Notes under the pieces: model-generated | What the model saw: only the letters and a program-made list of their open reading frames with translations | What the model was told of the DNA's origin: nothing | Databases searched by the model: none | Translations under genes and position numbers: made by a program | Shown here: positions 45,969 to 55,341 of the stretch, piece by piece | Layout: every line of letters starts with the position of its first letter | Position numbering within the stretch: the first letter of the stretch is position 1 | NCBI RefSeq assembly: GCF_010730355.1 | Contig: NZ_AP022576.1 | Location: forward strand, 1,550,001 to 1,614,000 | Length of the DNA: 64,000 nucleotides | Direction: 5' to 3' | Origin: Mycobacterium florentinum | GTDB taxonomy: Bacteria; Actinomycetota; Actinomycetes; Mycobacteriales; Mycobacteriaceae

Positions 45969-46550
45969 ATGTTTTCCAAGGTGCGCCTGCTCGCGGCGCT
46001 CGGTGCGGTGATGACGGCGGTCATAGCGGGCACCGTGGGCTGGCAGGGCGCACCGCCGGTCGGCTCGGGCAAAACCGTCGATCTGCGGTCGACGGCGCAG
46101 CCGATGGAAACCACGATGAAAAGTCCGATCATCGCGACCACCGACCCGAGCCCGTTCGATCCGTGCCGGGACATCCCGTTCGACGCCCTGCAGCGGCTCG
46201 GGCTGGCGTTCACCCCGCCCGAGCCTCAGGACGGGCTGCGCTGCCAGTTCGACGCGGGCAACTACCAGCTGGCCGTCGAGCCCATCATCTGGCGCACCTA
46301 CGAACAGTCCCTGCCGCCGGACGCCCTGGAGACCACGATCCAGGGGCACCGCGCCGCAACGTACTGGGTGCTCAAGCCGACCTACCACAACAGCTACTGG
46401 TTCTTCTCCTGCATGGTGGCGTTCAAGACCAGCTACGGCCTGCTGCAGCAAGCGCTGTTCTACTCGACGGTGTACTCCAACCCCGAGGTCGACTGCCCTT
46501 CCACAAACCTGCAACGGGCCAACGACCTCACGCCGTATTACAAGTTCTAG
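45969..46550 (+). CDS. secreted DUF3558-type protein
   Basis: A 193-residue exported protein. A signal peptide is clear (KVRLLAALGAVMTAVIAGTVG, residues ~4-24) and no lipobox Cys follows, unlike most of the DUF3558 lipoproteins. The DPCRDIP motif at ~65 and the CQFDAGNY and WFFSCMV cysteines fit the DUF3558 fold. Shine-Dalgarno AGGGGGAA before ATG. Function unknown; cell-envelope location inferred. Confidence 0.75.
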   Translation: MFSKVRLLAALGAVMTAVIAGTVGWQGAPPVGSGKTVDLRSTAQPMETTMKSPIIATTDPSPFDPCRDIPFDALQRLGLAFTPPEPQDGLRCQFDAGNYQLAVEPIIWRTYEQSLPPDALETTIQGHRAATYWVLKPTYHNSYWFFSCMVAFKTSYGLLQQALFYSTVYSNPEVDCPSTNLQRANDLTPYYKF

Positions 46551-46645
46551 CCCCGTCGCGACACCGGTCAGCGCGAACCTTTGTTGCTGAAATGAATTCC
46601 CGTCGGCGTAAATTTCCTTTGCCGGTCGGCCTTAACCTGGTTGAC

Positions 46646-48346
46646 GTGAGCATGACATCGACTCGACCCGCCGAGCCCGCGCTGCACGGCCTGACCCAGG
46701 CCGCCGTCAACGCCGCGGGCCGGCTACTGGGTCTGCGGCCGGCCACCACCGGCTACCGCGTGAACCGAGTCGAGGTCCCGATGCGCGACGGGGTGCGGCT
46801 GGTGGCCGATCACTACGCACCGGCCACCTCCAGCCCGGCCGGCACCGTGCTGGTGCGCGGACCCTACGGGCGTGGGTTTCCGTTCTCGCTGGTGTTCGCC
46901 CGGCCGTATGCCGCCAGGGGCTACCACGTCGTGGTGCAGAGCGTGCGCGGCACGTTCGGGTCCGCGGGTGTGTTCGAGCCGATGGTCAACGAAGCCGCCG
47001 ACGGCGCCGACACCGCCGCATGGCTGGTCCAGCAACCCTGGTTCACCGGTAGCTTCGCCACCATCGGCCTGTCGTATCTGGGTTTCACGCAGTGGGCGTT
47101 GTTGCAGGACCCGCCGCCGGAACTGGCCGCGGCCGTCGTCTCGGTGGGCCCACACGATTTCCATGCCGCGGTGTGGGACACCGGCTCGTTCACCACCGAC
47201 TTTCTCGGGTGGAGCGACATGATGTCCCACCAGGAGGACGCCAGCCGGCTGCGGGCCGGAATCCGCCAGCTGCTGGCTCCCCGCAAGGTGGCGCAGGCGG
47301 CCGCCGGCGTCCCGTTCGGCGAGTCGGCACGCGCACTGCTCGGCACCGGCGCGCCGTGGTTCGAATCCTGGGTGGAGCACCGCGATCAGGACGATGCGTT
47401 CTGGGAGCCGATGCGATGCGCCGCCGCGCTGGACCGCGTGCAGGTACCGGTCTTGCTGATGGGCGGCTGGCAGGACATCTTCCTGGGCCAGACGCTGCAG
47501 CAGTACGCCCACCTGCGCCGCCGCGGCGCGGACGTCGCGCTCACGGTCGGCCCCTGGACCCACCCCCAGATGCTCAGCAAGGGGCTGGCCACCAACGCGC
47601 GCGAGACCTTGGACTGGCTGGACACCCATCTGGCAGGCACGTCGACGAGCCGGCCCAGCAGAGTTCGCGTCTGCGTCACCGGCCAGGGCTGGCGCAACCT
47701 GCCCGACTGGCCGCCGGTGACCTCGCAGCGCGCCCTGTACCTGCGGCCCGGCCGCTACCTGGACGACACGTCGCCCACCGACCTGCCGAAGCTGCCGCCG
47801 GCGACGTTCCGCTACGACCCCGCCGACCCGACCCCGACCACCGGCGGCCCGCTGCTGTCGCCGCTCGGCGGTTACCGCGACGACAGCCGCCTCGCGTTGC
47901 GCGACGACGTGCTGACCTTCAACAGCGCGACGCTGCTGCACGATCTGTGCGTGTACGGAAACCCGGTCGTCGAGCTGGCGCACCACGCCGACAATCCGCA
48001 CGTCGACCTGTTCGTCCGGGTCAGCGAGGTCGACGCGAAGGGCCGGTCGCGCAATGTCAGCGACGGCTACCGGCGGCTGAGCGCGCCCGCGAGGACGGTC
48101 AAGATCGAACTCGACCCGATCGCGCACCGCTTCCGCGCCGGCTCGCGCATCCGGCTGCTCATCGCCGGCAGCTGGGTTCCCCGTTACACGCCCAACCCGG
48201 GCACCGACGAACCGATGCTGACGGCCCGGGAGTCGAAGCCGGCCACCCACACCGTCGCCTACGGGCGCTCCCGGCTGCTGCTTCCGGTCGGCCCACTCGA
48301 CCTGTCAGCCAACGGCGTCGCGAACCCGGGCGGCGACGCCGGCTAG
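46646..48346 (+). CDS. CocE/NonD-family X-Pro-type hydrolase
   Basis: A 566-residue serine hydrolase corresponding to Rv2800. Catalytic features: VVVQSVRGTFGSAG (oxyanion), GLSYLGFTQW (nucleophile Ser, family GxSYxG, ~residue 138), an Asp in MGGWQDIF and His in VGPWTHPQM; then a beta-jellyroll C-terminal domain (~350-566, FRYDPADPTPTTGG and related). Acts on acylated or amide substrates such as cocaine ester in the prototype; the natural substrate is unknown. Start GTG 46646 or ATG 46652. The 3' end overlaps the convergent DUF1802 gene by 42 bases. Confidence 0.85.
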   Translation: MSMTSTRPAEPALHGLTQAAVNAAGRLLGLRPATTGYRVNRVEVPMRDGVRLVADHYAPATSSPAGTVLVRGPYGRGFPFSLVFARPYAARGYHVVVQSVRGTFGSAGVFEPMVNEAADGADTAAWLVQQPWFTGSFATIGLSYLGFTQWALLQDPPPELAAAVVSVGPHDFHAAVWDTGSFTTDFLGWSDMMSHQEDASRLRAGIRQLLAPRKVAQAAAGVPFGESARALLGTGAPWFESWVEHRDQDDAFWEPMRCAAALDRVQVPVLLMGGWQDIFLGQTLQQYAHLRRRGADVALTVGPWTHPQMLSKGLATNARETLDWLDTHLAGTSTSRPSRVRVCVTGQGWRNLPDWPPVTSQRALYLRPGRYLDDTSPTDLPKLPPATFRYDPADPTPTTGGPLLSPLGGYRDDSRLALRDDVLTFNSATLLHDLCVYGNPVVELAHHADNPHVDLFVRVSEVDAKGRSRNVSDGYRRLSAPARTVKIELDPIAHRFRAGSRIRLLIAGSWVPRYTPNPGTDEPMLTARESKPATHTVAYGRSRLLLPVGPLDLSANGVANPGGDAG

Positions 48347-48865
48347 CGCGGCATCGTCGTGGATCGGCTCCGCCAGCGCCGGCCGTGCGGGCAGCTGCAC
48401 CCAGCTGGTGCAGCCTCCGTACTCGGGCGTGCGGGTCAGGCGGATCGGCTCGACCAGCGGACTCACCGACACCACCAGCGCGGCGAGTTTGTGTTTAGGC
48501 CGGAAATCGAGTCGGTCGGCCCGCACCGACTCGTCGGTCCAGATGTGCAAGTCCTCGATCTCCGCGAGCCGCTCGGGCCGGTTAACCGGAAGCGCGGCAA
48601 CCACTTTCGCCGACGCACGAATCACCAGCCGGTCCTCGGTGCTGTCGGCCGCCGCCGCGGCCAGCAGGTCGTGATGCTCGGGACGGACCCGCGCGGCGTG
48701 GCTGTGCGCGACCGTCGGGAACAACAGGAACTCACCGGCCGCGACTTCGAACCGCTTCTCCCCGATGCCGCCCTTGCGCAGCAGCACATACTGGCGCCCC
48801 TGCAGCAGTGCATGCACGGCCGCGCTCCACTCCTTGAGCGCGGGCGTCGTTGCGGTGAGCGTCAT
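48305..48865 (-). CDS. DUF1802 family protein
   Basis: A 186-residue protein. The family begins LKEWSAAVHALLQGRQYVLLRKGGIGE and then FLLFPTVAHSHAARV, both present here. Function unknown; no catalytic motif. Overlaps the following DUF2277 gene start by four bases (ATGA), and its 3' end overlaps the CocE-family hydrolase gene in the opposite direction. Confidence 0.7.
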   Translation of the reverse strand: MTLTATTPALKEWSAAVHALLQGRQYVLLRKGGIGEKRFEVAAGEFLLFPTVAHSHAARVRPEHHDLLAAAAADSTEDRLVIRASAKVVAALPVNRPERLAEIEDLHIWTDESVRADRLDFRPKHKLAALVVSVSPLVEPIRLTRTPEYGGCTSWVQLPARPALAEPIHDDAALAGVAARVRDAVG

Positions 48866-49131
48866 TTCGTCGCGGCGAGGCGGGCGACAACCTCGGGGCG
48901 GCGCAACGGCGGCACGGTCTGGGGCGGCTGACGGCGCGGTGGCAGGGATTCCAGCAGGCGCGTCGTCGTCTGCGTGACCTCGGCGACCGCGGCCTCGAAC
49001 GCGTCGACGTTGGCCGCCGACGGGCGCGTGATGCCACTGACTTTGCGCACATACTGCCGCGCCGCCGCGGCGATCTCCTCAGCGGTGGCCGACGGCTGCA
49101 AACCGCGCAGTTCGGTGATGTTTCGGCACAT
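48862..49131 (-). CDS. DUF2277 family protein
   Basis: An 89-residue protein starting MCRNITELRG, the diagnostic opening of DUF2277, followed by YVRKVSGITRPS. It is helical and has a Pro-rich end. Function unknown. The ATG is six bases after TATCGT, so it is probably leaderless. Precedes and overlaps DUF1802. Confidence 0.8.
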   Translation of the reverse strand: MCRNITELRGLQPSATAEEIAAAARQYVRKVSGITRPSAANVDAFEAAVAEVTQTTTRLLESLPPRRQPPQTVPPLRRPEVVARLAATK

Positions 49132-49137
49132 CCCTCC

Positions 49138-49143
49138 ACGATA
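49138..49143 (-). promoter_or_regulatory. candidate -10 (TATCGT) of a leaderless DUF2277 transcript
   Basis: TATCGT on the minus strand is six bases from the ATG at 49131; the intervening GGAGGG lies too close to the ATG to be a normal Shine-Dalgarno. Confidence 0.4.
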
Positions 49144-49266
49144 GGCGGCGTTCGGCGGCTCGGCGCGAGCAATCGGTTCGATGTTCGCCTCGAGTCGAGG
49201 GCCGGCCCGGTCAGCAACACAGGAATTTTGAATTCGTCGGCACCAGAGCTACCGCAATCTGCTGAA

Positions 49267-49280
49267 TACTGTATACAGTA
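49267..49280. promoter_or_regulatory. perfect palindrome TACTGTATACAGTA upstream of the PPE gene
   Basis: A 14-base perfect palindrome ~78 bases before the PPE ATG. Its half ATACAGTA recurs in the palindrome before pntAa (60524). GntR-type operators have this look; the regulator is not in the window. Confidence 0.5.
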
Positions 49281-49357
49281 GTCACTTCGAGAGCTTCGCA
49301 CACCGGCTGCACCATCGGCGACACACGGCACCGGGCCAAGGGCAGAACGAGGGACCA

Positions 49358-50632
49358 ATGGATTTTGGGGCGTTGTCACCCGAAGTGAATTCCGGCCGAA
49401 TGTATTCGGGCCCCGGGCCGGCGACCCTGCTGGCCGCCTCGGCGGAATGGGAGGAGTTGGCCGCGGAGATGCACCTCGCCGCCAGTAGATGCGAGTCGGT
49501 GGTCGCTGCACTGATCGGTGAATCGTGGCGCGGCTCGTCTTCGACGGCGATGACGGAGGCGGTTTTGCCGTACGCCAGCTGGGTCAGGAGCACCGCCGCG
49601 CGATGCGAGGACGTCGCCATCAAGGCGACCTTGGCAGCGTCCGCGTACGAAGCCGCCTACTCGATGATGGTGCCACCGCCGGTGATCGTGGCCAACCGGG
49701 CTCGCCTTGCGGCGTTGACCGCCAGCAACCTCGTCGGGCAGAACACGCCCGCCATCATGGTTGCTGAGGCCGAATACAGCGAAATGTGGGCCCAGGACGC
49801 GGCGGCGATGTACACCTACGCGGCCAATTCTGCTGGTGTGTCCGGGCTTTCATCCTTTGCGCCGCCGCCACGCACGACTGATCCCGGCGCGGGGGCCTCG
49901 ACCAAATTGTTGAATTCGGCCGCAATGACGCTGCAAGGACTCGCGAGCCCCGGAAATGGCTCATCGATAGCGGGTGCTGGAGCACCGCTGGCGGCGTCGG
50001 GAATTTCCTCCTCGCTGACGATGCTGTCGCGGCTGGCCAAAACCTCCGCCAAAAGCGCAGGCAAGACCACAACTGCCGGAACGCAGGCTGCCGCGCAACT
50101 CGCCTCCACCGCGATGGCCACCCTGCTCGACATCCCCGGCAGCACCGCACCCGAGATCGGTTCCAGCGCACTGGGCTTCGGCTCGGACGGCTTCGGCTTG
50201 AGCACCGACATCAGCGGGTTCGCTCTGGACCTGGCCGGTTCCGGCCTCGAATTGGTCGGCGGCGATTCGCTTTTGGGCGCCGAGGAGGCGGTGCCCGCTG
50301 AGCTCGGTGCGCTCGGGCCGCTGGACGTGCTGAACCCGTTCGCCGACCCCTGGTCGGCGGGATCGAGCGGCGAACCCTCGGCGGACCTCGGTCATGCGTC
50401 CCAACTGGGAACCTTGTCGGTACCGCCCGGTTGGGCCGATGCGCTCTCGAAAGACGCGGGCAACCCGGGAATGCACACCTCGGCGGGCCACCACGGCCCC
50501 GCGGCAGGGGCGGCACATCGCCACGCCGCCAAGCTTCCCATGGGCGGCATGGTGGGCCACGAATCTTCAGGTGCGGCTCGCCGAGTGGGCGTGCAAACCT
50601 CCCTCATCCCACGCTCACCGATCGGAGGCTAG
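49358..50632 (+). CDS. PPE family protein, SVP subgroup
   Basis: A 424-residue PPE protein. The N-terminal PPE domain (residues ~1-170) begins MDFGALSPEVNSGRMYSGPGP with the WxG-like EEWAEL hairpin (SAEWEELAAEMHLAA), and the C-terminal half contains LGTLSVPPGWADA, the SVP motif. PPE proteins are exported by ESX systems, usually with a PE partner; there is no adjacent PE gene. A Gly/Ser/Ala-rich linker spans ~170-340. GAGGG Shine-Dalgarno. Confidence 0.92.
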   Translation: MDFGALSPEVNSGRMYSGPGPATLLAASAEWEELAAEMHLAASRCESVVAALIGESWRGSSSTAMTEAVLPYASWVRSTAARCEDVAIKATLAASAYEAAYSMMVPPPVIVANRARLAALTASNLVGQNTPAIMVAEAEYSEMWAQDAAAMYTYAANSAGVSGLSSFAPPPRTTDPGAGASTKLLNSAAMTLQGLASPGNGSSIAGAGAPLAASGISSSLTMLSRLAKTSAKSAGKTTTAGTQAAAQLASTAMATLLDIPGSTAPEIGSSALGFGSDGFGLSTDISGFALDLAGSGLELVGGDSLLGAEEAVPAELGALGPLDVLNPFADPWSAGSSGEPSADLGHASQLGTLSVPPGWADALSKDAGNPGMHTSAGHHGPAAGAAHRHAAKLPMGGMVGHESSGAARRVGVQTSLIPRSPIGG

Positions 50633-50754
50633 CCGAGCGCCATCCGCCAAAGTGATGACCCACTTCACTTTTCGTCATAGCGAGCGGCCCCGCGACCCAT
50701 GACAATGGGTACGTTGGGCGAGCCCGACCCGGTGACCCGACGGGAGGAGATCCG

Positions 50755-51159
50755 TTGATCCGACCATCATTTGGTGACGCGTTGCGCGAATTGCTGTTCT
50801 GCGCGCACCGCAGCGTCGATGACGTCATGAACGCATTCTTCGATCAGGGCTACCAGCATCGCGACTGCGGAGGGGCTTACACGCGAGACGAGTTCGCCGT
50901 TCTCGCCGCGACCGCTCGCGCGGATATCGCACGCGGGAACGTGTTCACGCTCGAAGAATTCCGCTTCTGGAATCGCTACGCCGCACGATTTGTCCTCGAG
51001 ATCGCCAAAACTGACGGTTCAGCCGAGCATGTCGAGGTCTACGTCATCGGTCAGTACTCGATCGACGGCAGATTCCTGAAGTTGAACCAGGCTCGTCACT
51101 CGGTTCCCAGTGTGGAATGCGTTGTGGGAGACAGGCTCAGAGCCCAACCGGTTGCCTAA
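50755..51159 (+). CDS. hypothetical NTF2/SnoaL-like protein
   Basis: A 134-residue protein starting at TTG 50755 behind GGGAGGAG. The ending HVEVYVIGQYSIDGRFLKLNQ fits the closing strand of SnoaL-like/NTF2 folds (a cone-shaped pocket, sometimes an isomerase or limonene-epoxide-hydrolase-like enzyme). The assignment is tentative. Its 3' end overlaps the convergent HDAC-family gene by four bases. Confidence 0.55.
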   Translation: MIRPSFGDALRELLFCAHRSVDDVMNAFFDQGYQHRDCGGAYTRDEFAVLAATARADIARGNVFTLEEFRFWNRYAARFVLEIAKTDGSAEHVEVYVIGQYSIDGRFLKLNQARHSVPSVECVVGDRLRAQPVA

Positions 51160-52085
51160 CCCTTGATCAGCTCACCGACGTGGGACGCGACGGAATCCGC
51201 CAGTCCCTGAAGGTCGTAGCCTCCCTCCAGCACCGCCACCAGCCGGCCGTCACAAAGCCTTTCGGCCGAGTTCATCAGCTCGCGGGTTACCCAGCCGAAG
51301 TCGTCGGCGGTCATCGTCAGCGAGCCAAGGGGGTCGCGCTCGTGTGCATCGAATCCCGCGGACACCAAGATCAACTCCGGAGCGAACCTGTCGAGCGCGG
51401 GCAGTATTCGTTGCTGAAAGGCCTCGCGCAGCTCGGCCCCGCCGTCGCCGGGCTTCAGCGGCGAGTTGAAGATGTTGCCGACCCCGGTTTCTGCCGCGGC
51501 ACCCGTGCCGGGAAACAGTGGCATCTGATGGGTGGACGCATACAGCACATCGGAATCGGAGTAGAAAATCTGCTGCGTGCCGTTGCCATGGTGAACGTCG
51601 AAATCGACGATCGCGACCCGCATCAGTCCGTACTTCTGCTGCGCATGCCGCGCCCCGATGCTGATGTTGTTGAACAGGCAAAAGCCCATCGCCCGTTCCG
51701 TTTCGGCGTGGTGGCCCGGCGGCCGGCAGGCCACGAAGGCATTCTGGACCCGCCCGGTCAGCACGCCGTCGATCGCCTGCAGCGTGCCGCCCACTGCGCG
51801 CAAGACCACTTCCCACGTCGATGGCTCCATCATCGTGTCGCCGCCGTCGAGGTACACATAACCCTGTTCTGGACGGGCGGCTTCCAGGCCGTCGACGTAG
51901 CGGTTCGAATGCGCATTGCGGGCCGTCCCGAGGTCGGCCAGCTCGGCTTGCTCGCGCAGCAACGTGTCGAATTGCGGCTGGCTGAGGACGGCTTCCACCA
52001 CGCGGTAGCGGTCCGGCCGCTCCGGATGCCCGGCTGCGGTCTTGTGGTTGGCGAAACTGGGATGGTGCAGCAGCAGGGTGGACAT
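51156..52085 (-). CDS. histone-deacetylase-family amidohydrolase
   Basis: A 309-residue protein of the HDAC/acetylpolyamine amidohydrolase superfamily. Zn-site and catalytic residues: RPPGHHAE (His pair ~125), DFDVHHGNGTQ (zinc Asp/His ~160) and AGFDAHERDPLG (second Asp ~245). It removes acetyl groups from acetyl-lysine or acetyl-polyamine substrates. Cytoplasmic. Convergent with the SnoaL-like gene. Confidence 0.88.
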   Translation of the reverse strand: MSTLLLHHPSFANHKTAAGHPERPDRYRVVEAVLSQPQFDTLLREQAELADLGTARNAHSNRYVDGLEAARPEQGYVYLDGGDTMMEPSTWEVVLRAVGGTLQAIDGVLTGRVQNAFVACRPPGHHAETERAMGFCLFNNISIGARHAQQKYGLMRVAIVDFDVHHGNGTQQIFYSDSDVLYASTHQMPLFPGTGAAAETGVGNIFNSPLKPGDGGAELREAFQQRILPALDRFAPELILVSAGFDAHERDPLGSLTMTADDFGWVTRELMNSAERLCDGRLVAVLEGGYDLQGLADSVASHVGELIKG

Positions 52086-52178
52086 GGCGGCGAACCTCTT
52101 TCCAGGGTCGTGGACTTCCAGACCGAAGGATGATCTTCTGCCTGAATACCGTAGGCGAGTGCTGATCGATTTTCGCTA

Positions 52179-53315
52179 TCAGCCCAGCGAGGATCGGGTG
52201 CTTTCGCGGATCAACCGTTCGGTGACCACGGTCAGTAGTTGGGCGGCGTACTTCGTGCAGCGCGAAAGATCGGGCTCGAGTTCGTTGAGGGTGCGCACCG
52301 CGCCGAAGCCGGCGGTTTGGGCTTGAGCGCTCGTCAACGTCGATACTCCGGCGATGGCGAAAGTGGGTATGCCATGCGGGCGGGCGCATCGTGAGACCCC
52401 CACCGGGGCTTTGCCGCGCAATGATTGGCCGTCCAGGGATCCTTCACCGGTGACGACCATCCTGGCGCCCAACAGCTTTCGATCGAGGTCGACGAGATCG
52501 AGGATCATTTCGATGCCCGGCCTCATTCTTGCGTGCAAGACGGCGAGCGCGGCGAATCCCACCCCTCCCGCGGCACCGGCCCCGCGTGCGTCACGGTAGT
52601 CGGCTCCCACGGCTCCGGCCACCAGGTCCGCCCATCTGGACAGGCTGTCGTCCACTTCTTCGACCTGGTCGCCGAGCACCCCTTTTTGCGGTCCGTAGAC
52701 CGCGGCCGCACCAAGTGGCCCGCACAGCGGGCTGTCCACATCGGCGGCCAGCGTGACCGTGGCCGCGGCGAGGCCCGGGTGCAGCCCGCTCAGATCGAGG
52801 TGGGCAGCATCGGCCAAGCCCCGAGCGCCGAGTGCGATCGGGCGACCGCGGCGATCGAGTATCTCGGCACCCAGCGCCATCAGCATCCCGGCGCCGCCGT
52901 CGGTGCTGGCGCTTCCGCCGACACCGATGACGATGTCCCGGCAGCCGTCGTCGAGCGCCCGGCCGATAACGCTGCCCAGCCCATAGCTCGTCGCCGTCAC
53001 CGGCGCCGGTGACGGCGACGGAAGTCGTTGCAGGCCACAGACATCAGCCAACTCGACGACCGCACGGTTACCCTTGCGGGCATACCCGGTGTGTACCAGC
53101 GCGCCGGTCGGCCCGCACGCATCGGCGCGCACCGGTTCGAATCCGGCCGCCAACACGGCGTCCAGGGTGCCCTCTCCCCCGTCAGCGACGGGGCAGACGA
53201 TCGGGGTGATCATCGGGTCTGCCCGGCACACCCCCTGCGCCATTGCCCGCGCGGCCTGCTCGGCTGTCAACGAGCCCTTGAACTTATCCGGCGCCAACAC
53301 GATGCTGCCCCTCAC
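52179..53315 (-). CDS. glxK: glycerate kinase
   Basis: A 378-residue glycerate kinase of the GlxK/GarK type. Characteristic: VLAPDKFKGSLTA at the N-terminus, VADGGEGTLDA, and the glycine-rich GVGGSASTDGGAGML near residue 135. Glycerate is phosphorylated by ATP to 2- or 3-phosphoglycerate. It is divergent from hyi across 275 bases that contain paired TTCCG-N5-CGGAA palindromes. Start GTG 53315. It would complete the route from tartronate semialdehyde to glycolysis with the neighbouring genes. Confidence 0.9.
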   Translation of the reverse strand: MRGSIVLAPDKFKGSLTAEQAARAMAQGVCRADPMITPIVCPVADGGEGTLDAVLAAGFEPVRADACGPTGALVHTGYARKGNRAVVELADVCGLQRLPSPSPAPVTATSYGLGSVIGRALDDGCRDIVIGVGGSASTDGGAGMLMALGAEILDRRGRPIALGARGLADAAHLDLSGLHPGLAAATVTLAADVDSPLCGPLGAAAVYGPQKGVLGDQVEEVDDSLSRWADLVAGAVGADYRDARGAGAAGGVGFAALAVLHARMRPGIEMILDLVDLDRKLLGARMVVTGEGSLDGQSLRGKAPVGVSRCARPHGIPTFAIAGVSTLTSAQAQTAGFGAVRTLNELEPDLSRCTKYAAQLLTVVTERLIRESTRSSLG

Positions 53316-53590
53316 GAGCAGGCCCTCCCATCAGAAATCAGGCAATGGGCCGGCATTCCGATGCGCGGAATTCCGCTTCCATCCCAGCAACCTCACACGC
53401 GTGGCGTGCGGCTGTCAAAGGCAGAGCGCACCACAGGTGGCGCAGTCATCGAAACTGCTTATCAAATCTGACAATTGAGGTTGTACGAATCCCGCCGAAC
53501 CTTGACAGCCACAGCAGGTATCGCATTGACTCATTTCGTATCTCGATGCGGCAATTCCGCGATACGGAAATCAGATCCGGAAGGAAACCG
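53316..53590. promoter_or_regulatory. divergent glxK-hyi control region with twin palindromes
   Basis: Two copies of the same inverted repeat flank the region: ATTCCG-ATGCG-CGGAAT at 53355-53371 near the glxK start and TTCCG-CGATA-CGGAA at 53555-53569 near the hyi start. The first runs straight into a third half-site, making CGGAATTCCG at 53366-53375. IclR-family regulators bind such sites; an IclR gene is at the far end of the operon. Confidence 0.55.
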
Positions 53591-54451
53591 ATGGCTGGCG
53601 CGACGTATACGGTGAACTGCTCGATCCTCTTCACCGATCTGCCCGTACTGGACCGGCCGGCCGCGGCGCGAGCGGCGGGCTTTGAGGCGGTGGAGTTCTG
53701 GTGGCCGTTCATCGAAGCGACACCCCCTGAGCCGGACGTCAAGGCCTTCGTCCGCGCCATCGAACAGGCCGATGTGCGGTTGTCCGGACTGAACTTCTTC
53801 GCCGGTTACATGGCCGGTGGCGACCGGGGAATCCTGTCGGATCCCGCACTGACAACCGAGTTCCGCGAGAATGTGCATGTCGCTGTCGACATCGCCGAAA
53901 GCCTGGGCACCCGGGCCTTCAACGCCTTGTACGGCAACCGAATCGAGGGCATCGCGCCGGCGGTGCAAGACGAGGTCGCGGCCAAGAATCTTGCCTACGC
54001 GGCGCAAGCTGCCCAGCGCATCGGCGCGACGGTGCTCGTCGAGCCGGTCAGCGGCGCGCCCCGCTACCCCCTCAAGACGGCGGCCGACGCGATTCGCGTC
54101 ATCGACCGCGTGCATGCCGAATCGGGTACCACCAATCTGCGGCTGTTGGCGGACCTCTATCACCTGCATGTCAACAACGACGATGTGACCGCGGCCCTGC
54201 TGTCCAACTACGAGCAGATCGGGCACATTCAGATAGCCGATGCGCCCGGGCGCGGGGAACCGGGCACCGGTGAGGTCCCGCTGGGCGAATATCTCGCCAT
54301 CCTGCTGGGACGTGAATACAGCGGCTACATCGGTTTGGAATACAAGTCTTCTCGGCCCGACACCTTCGACTGGCTGCCGAAGGCCGAACGAGGTCGCGGC
54401 GGCGTCAACGTCGAATCCCTGAAAACACTGACAGGAACGAGGAATCAGTGA
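53591..54451 (+). CDS. hyi: hydroxypyruvate isomerase
   Basis: A 286-residue TIM-barrel isomerase. Metal-binding Glu residues appear in TVLVEPVSG (~residue 152) and GLEYKSS (~250), the spacing seen in E. coli Hyi. It interconverts hydroxypyruvate and tartronate semialdehyde. First gene of the hyi-glxR-gcl-iclR operon; its stop overlaps glxR by four bases (GTGA). The ATG has AAGGAAA upstream. Confidence 0.9.
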   Translation: MAGATYTVNCSILFTDLPVLDRPAAARAAGFEAVEFWWPFIEATPPEPDVKAFVRAIEQADVRLSGLNFFAGYMAGGDRGILSDPALTTEFRENVHVAVDIAESLGTRAFNALYGNRIEGIAPAVQDEVAAKNLAYAAQAAQRIGATVLVEPVSGAPRYPLKTAADAIRVIDRVHAESGTTNLRLLADLYHLHVNNDDVTAALLSNYEQIGHIQIADAPGRGEPGTGEVPLGEYLAILLGREYSGYIGLEYKSSRPDTFDWLPKAERGRGGVNVESLKTLTGTRNQ

Positions 54452-55341
54452 GCACGATCGGCTTTATCGGACTGGGCATCATGGGCAGCCCGATGGCTTG
54501 CCATCTCGCCCGCGCCGGCCACACCGTCATCGGCTACAACCGCTCGCCGGGCCGCGCCGCGGAGCTGCTCGAAGCCGGCGGGACGGAAGCGGACTCGATT
54601 GCCGACGCCGTGAAGAACGCCGACGTGGTGGCGGTCATGGTGCCCGACTCCCCCGACGTGCGAAACGTATTGCTCTCCGAGGAAGGTGTTTTCGCCCACG
54701 CTCAACCCTCGACGCTGGTGATCGACTTCTCCTCCATCCGCCCCGACGTCACCGCCGCGCTGGCCAAGGAAGCCGCCCAACGCGGCCTGCGTCTGATCGA
54801 CGCCCCGGTGTCCGGCGGTGAACCCGCCGCCAAGAACGCGACGCTGTCGATCATGGTCGGCGCCACGGATGACGACTTCGCCGCTGCCAAACCGATTCTC
54901 GAGATCGTCGGTAAGACCATCGTTCACGTCGGCCTCAACGGCGCGGGGCAAACCGTCAAGGCCGCGAACCAGCTGATCGTCGCGGGCAATATCGAACTGC
55001 TTGCCGAAGCGATCACCTTCCTGCGTGCCTACGGCGTCGACCTGGACGCGGCGGTCAAAGTGCTCGGCGGCGGGCTGGCCGGCTCGGCGGTGCTCGACCA
55101 AAAAGCCCCGAAGATGCTGGCACGCAACTTCGATCCAGGTTTCCGGATCGCACTGCACCACAAAGACTTGGGCATCGTCACCAGCGCCGCCCGCCAGGCC
55201 GGCGTGGTCATCCCGCTGGGCAGTGCCGTTGCGCAGCTGATGGCCTCCGCCCTGGCGAACGGGGACGGCTCTCTCGATCACTCCGGCCTGCTGCGGGGTG
55301 TCGAACGCCTCTCCGGGCACCAGGAAGGCGGAAACCGATGA
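54448..55341 (+). CDS. glxR: 2-hydroxy-3-oxopropionate (tartronate semialdehyde) reductase
   Basis: A 297-residue beta-hydroxyacid dehydrogenase. Cofactor motif [20 protein letters not shown] (residues 4-23), substrate loop [13 protein letters not shown] and catalytic Lys in [12 protein letters not shown] (~170). It reduces tartronate semialdehyde to D-glycerate with NAD(P)H. Start GTG 54448, overlapping hyi; overlaps gcl by four bases at the end. Three coupled genes make the enzymes of a single short route. Confidence 0.93.
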   Translation: MSTIGFIGLGIMGSPMACHLARAGHTVIGYNRSPGRAAELLEAGGTEADSIADAVKNADVVAVMVPDSPDVRNVLLSEEGVFAHAQPSTLVIDFSSIRPDVTAALAKEAAQRGLRLIDAPVSGGEPAAKNATLSIMVGATDDDFAAAKPILEIVGKTIVHVGLNGAGQTVKAANQLIVAGNIELLAEAITFLRAYGVDLDAAVKVLGGGLAGSAVLDQKAPKMLARNFDPGFRIALHHKDLGIVTSAARQAGVVIPLGSAVAQLMASALANGDGSLDHSGLLRGVERLSGHQEGGNR

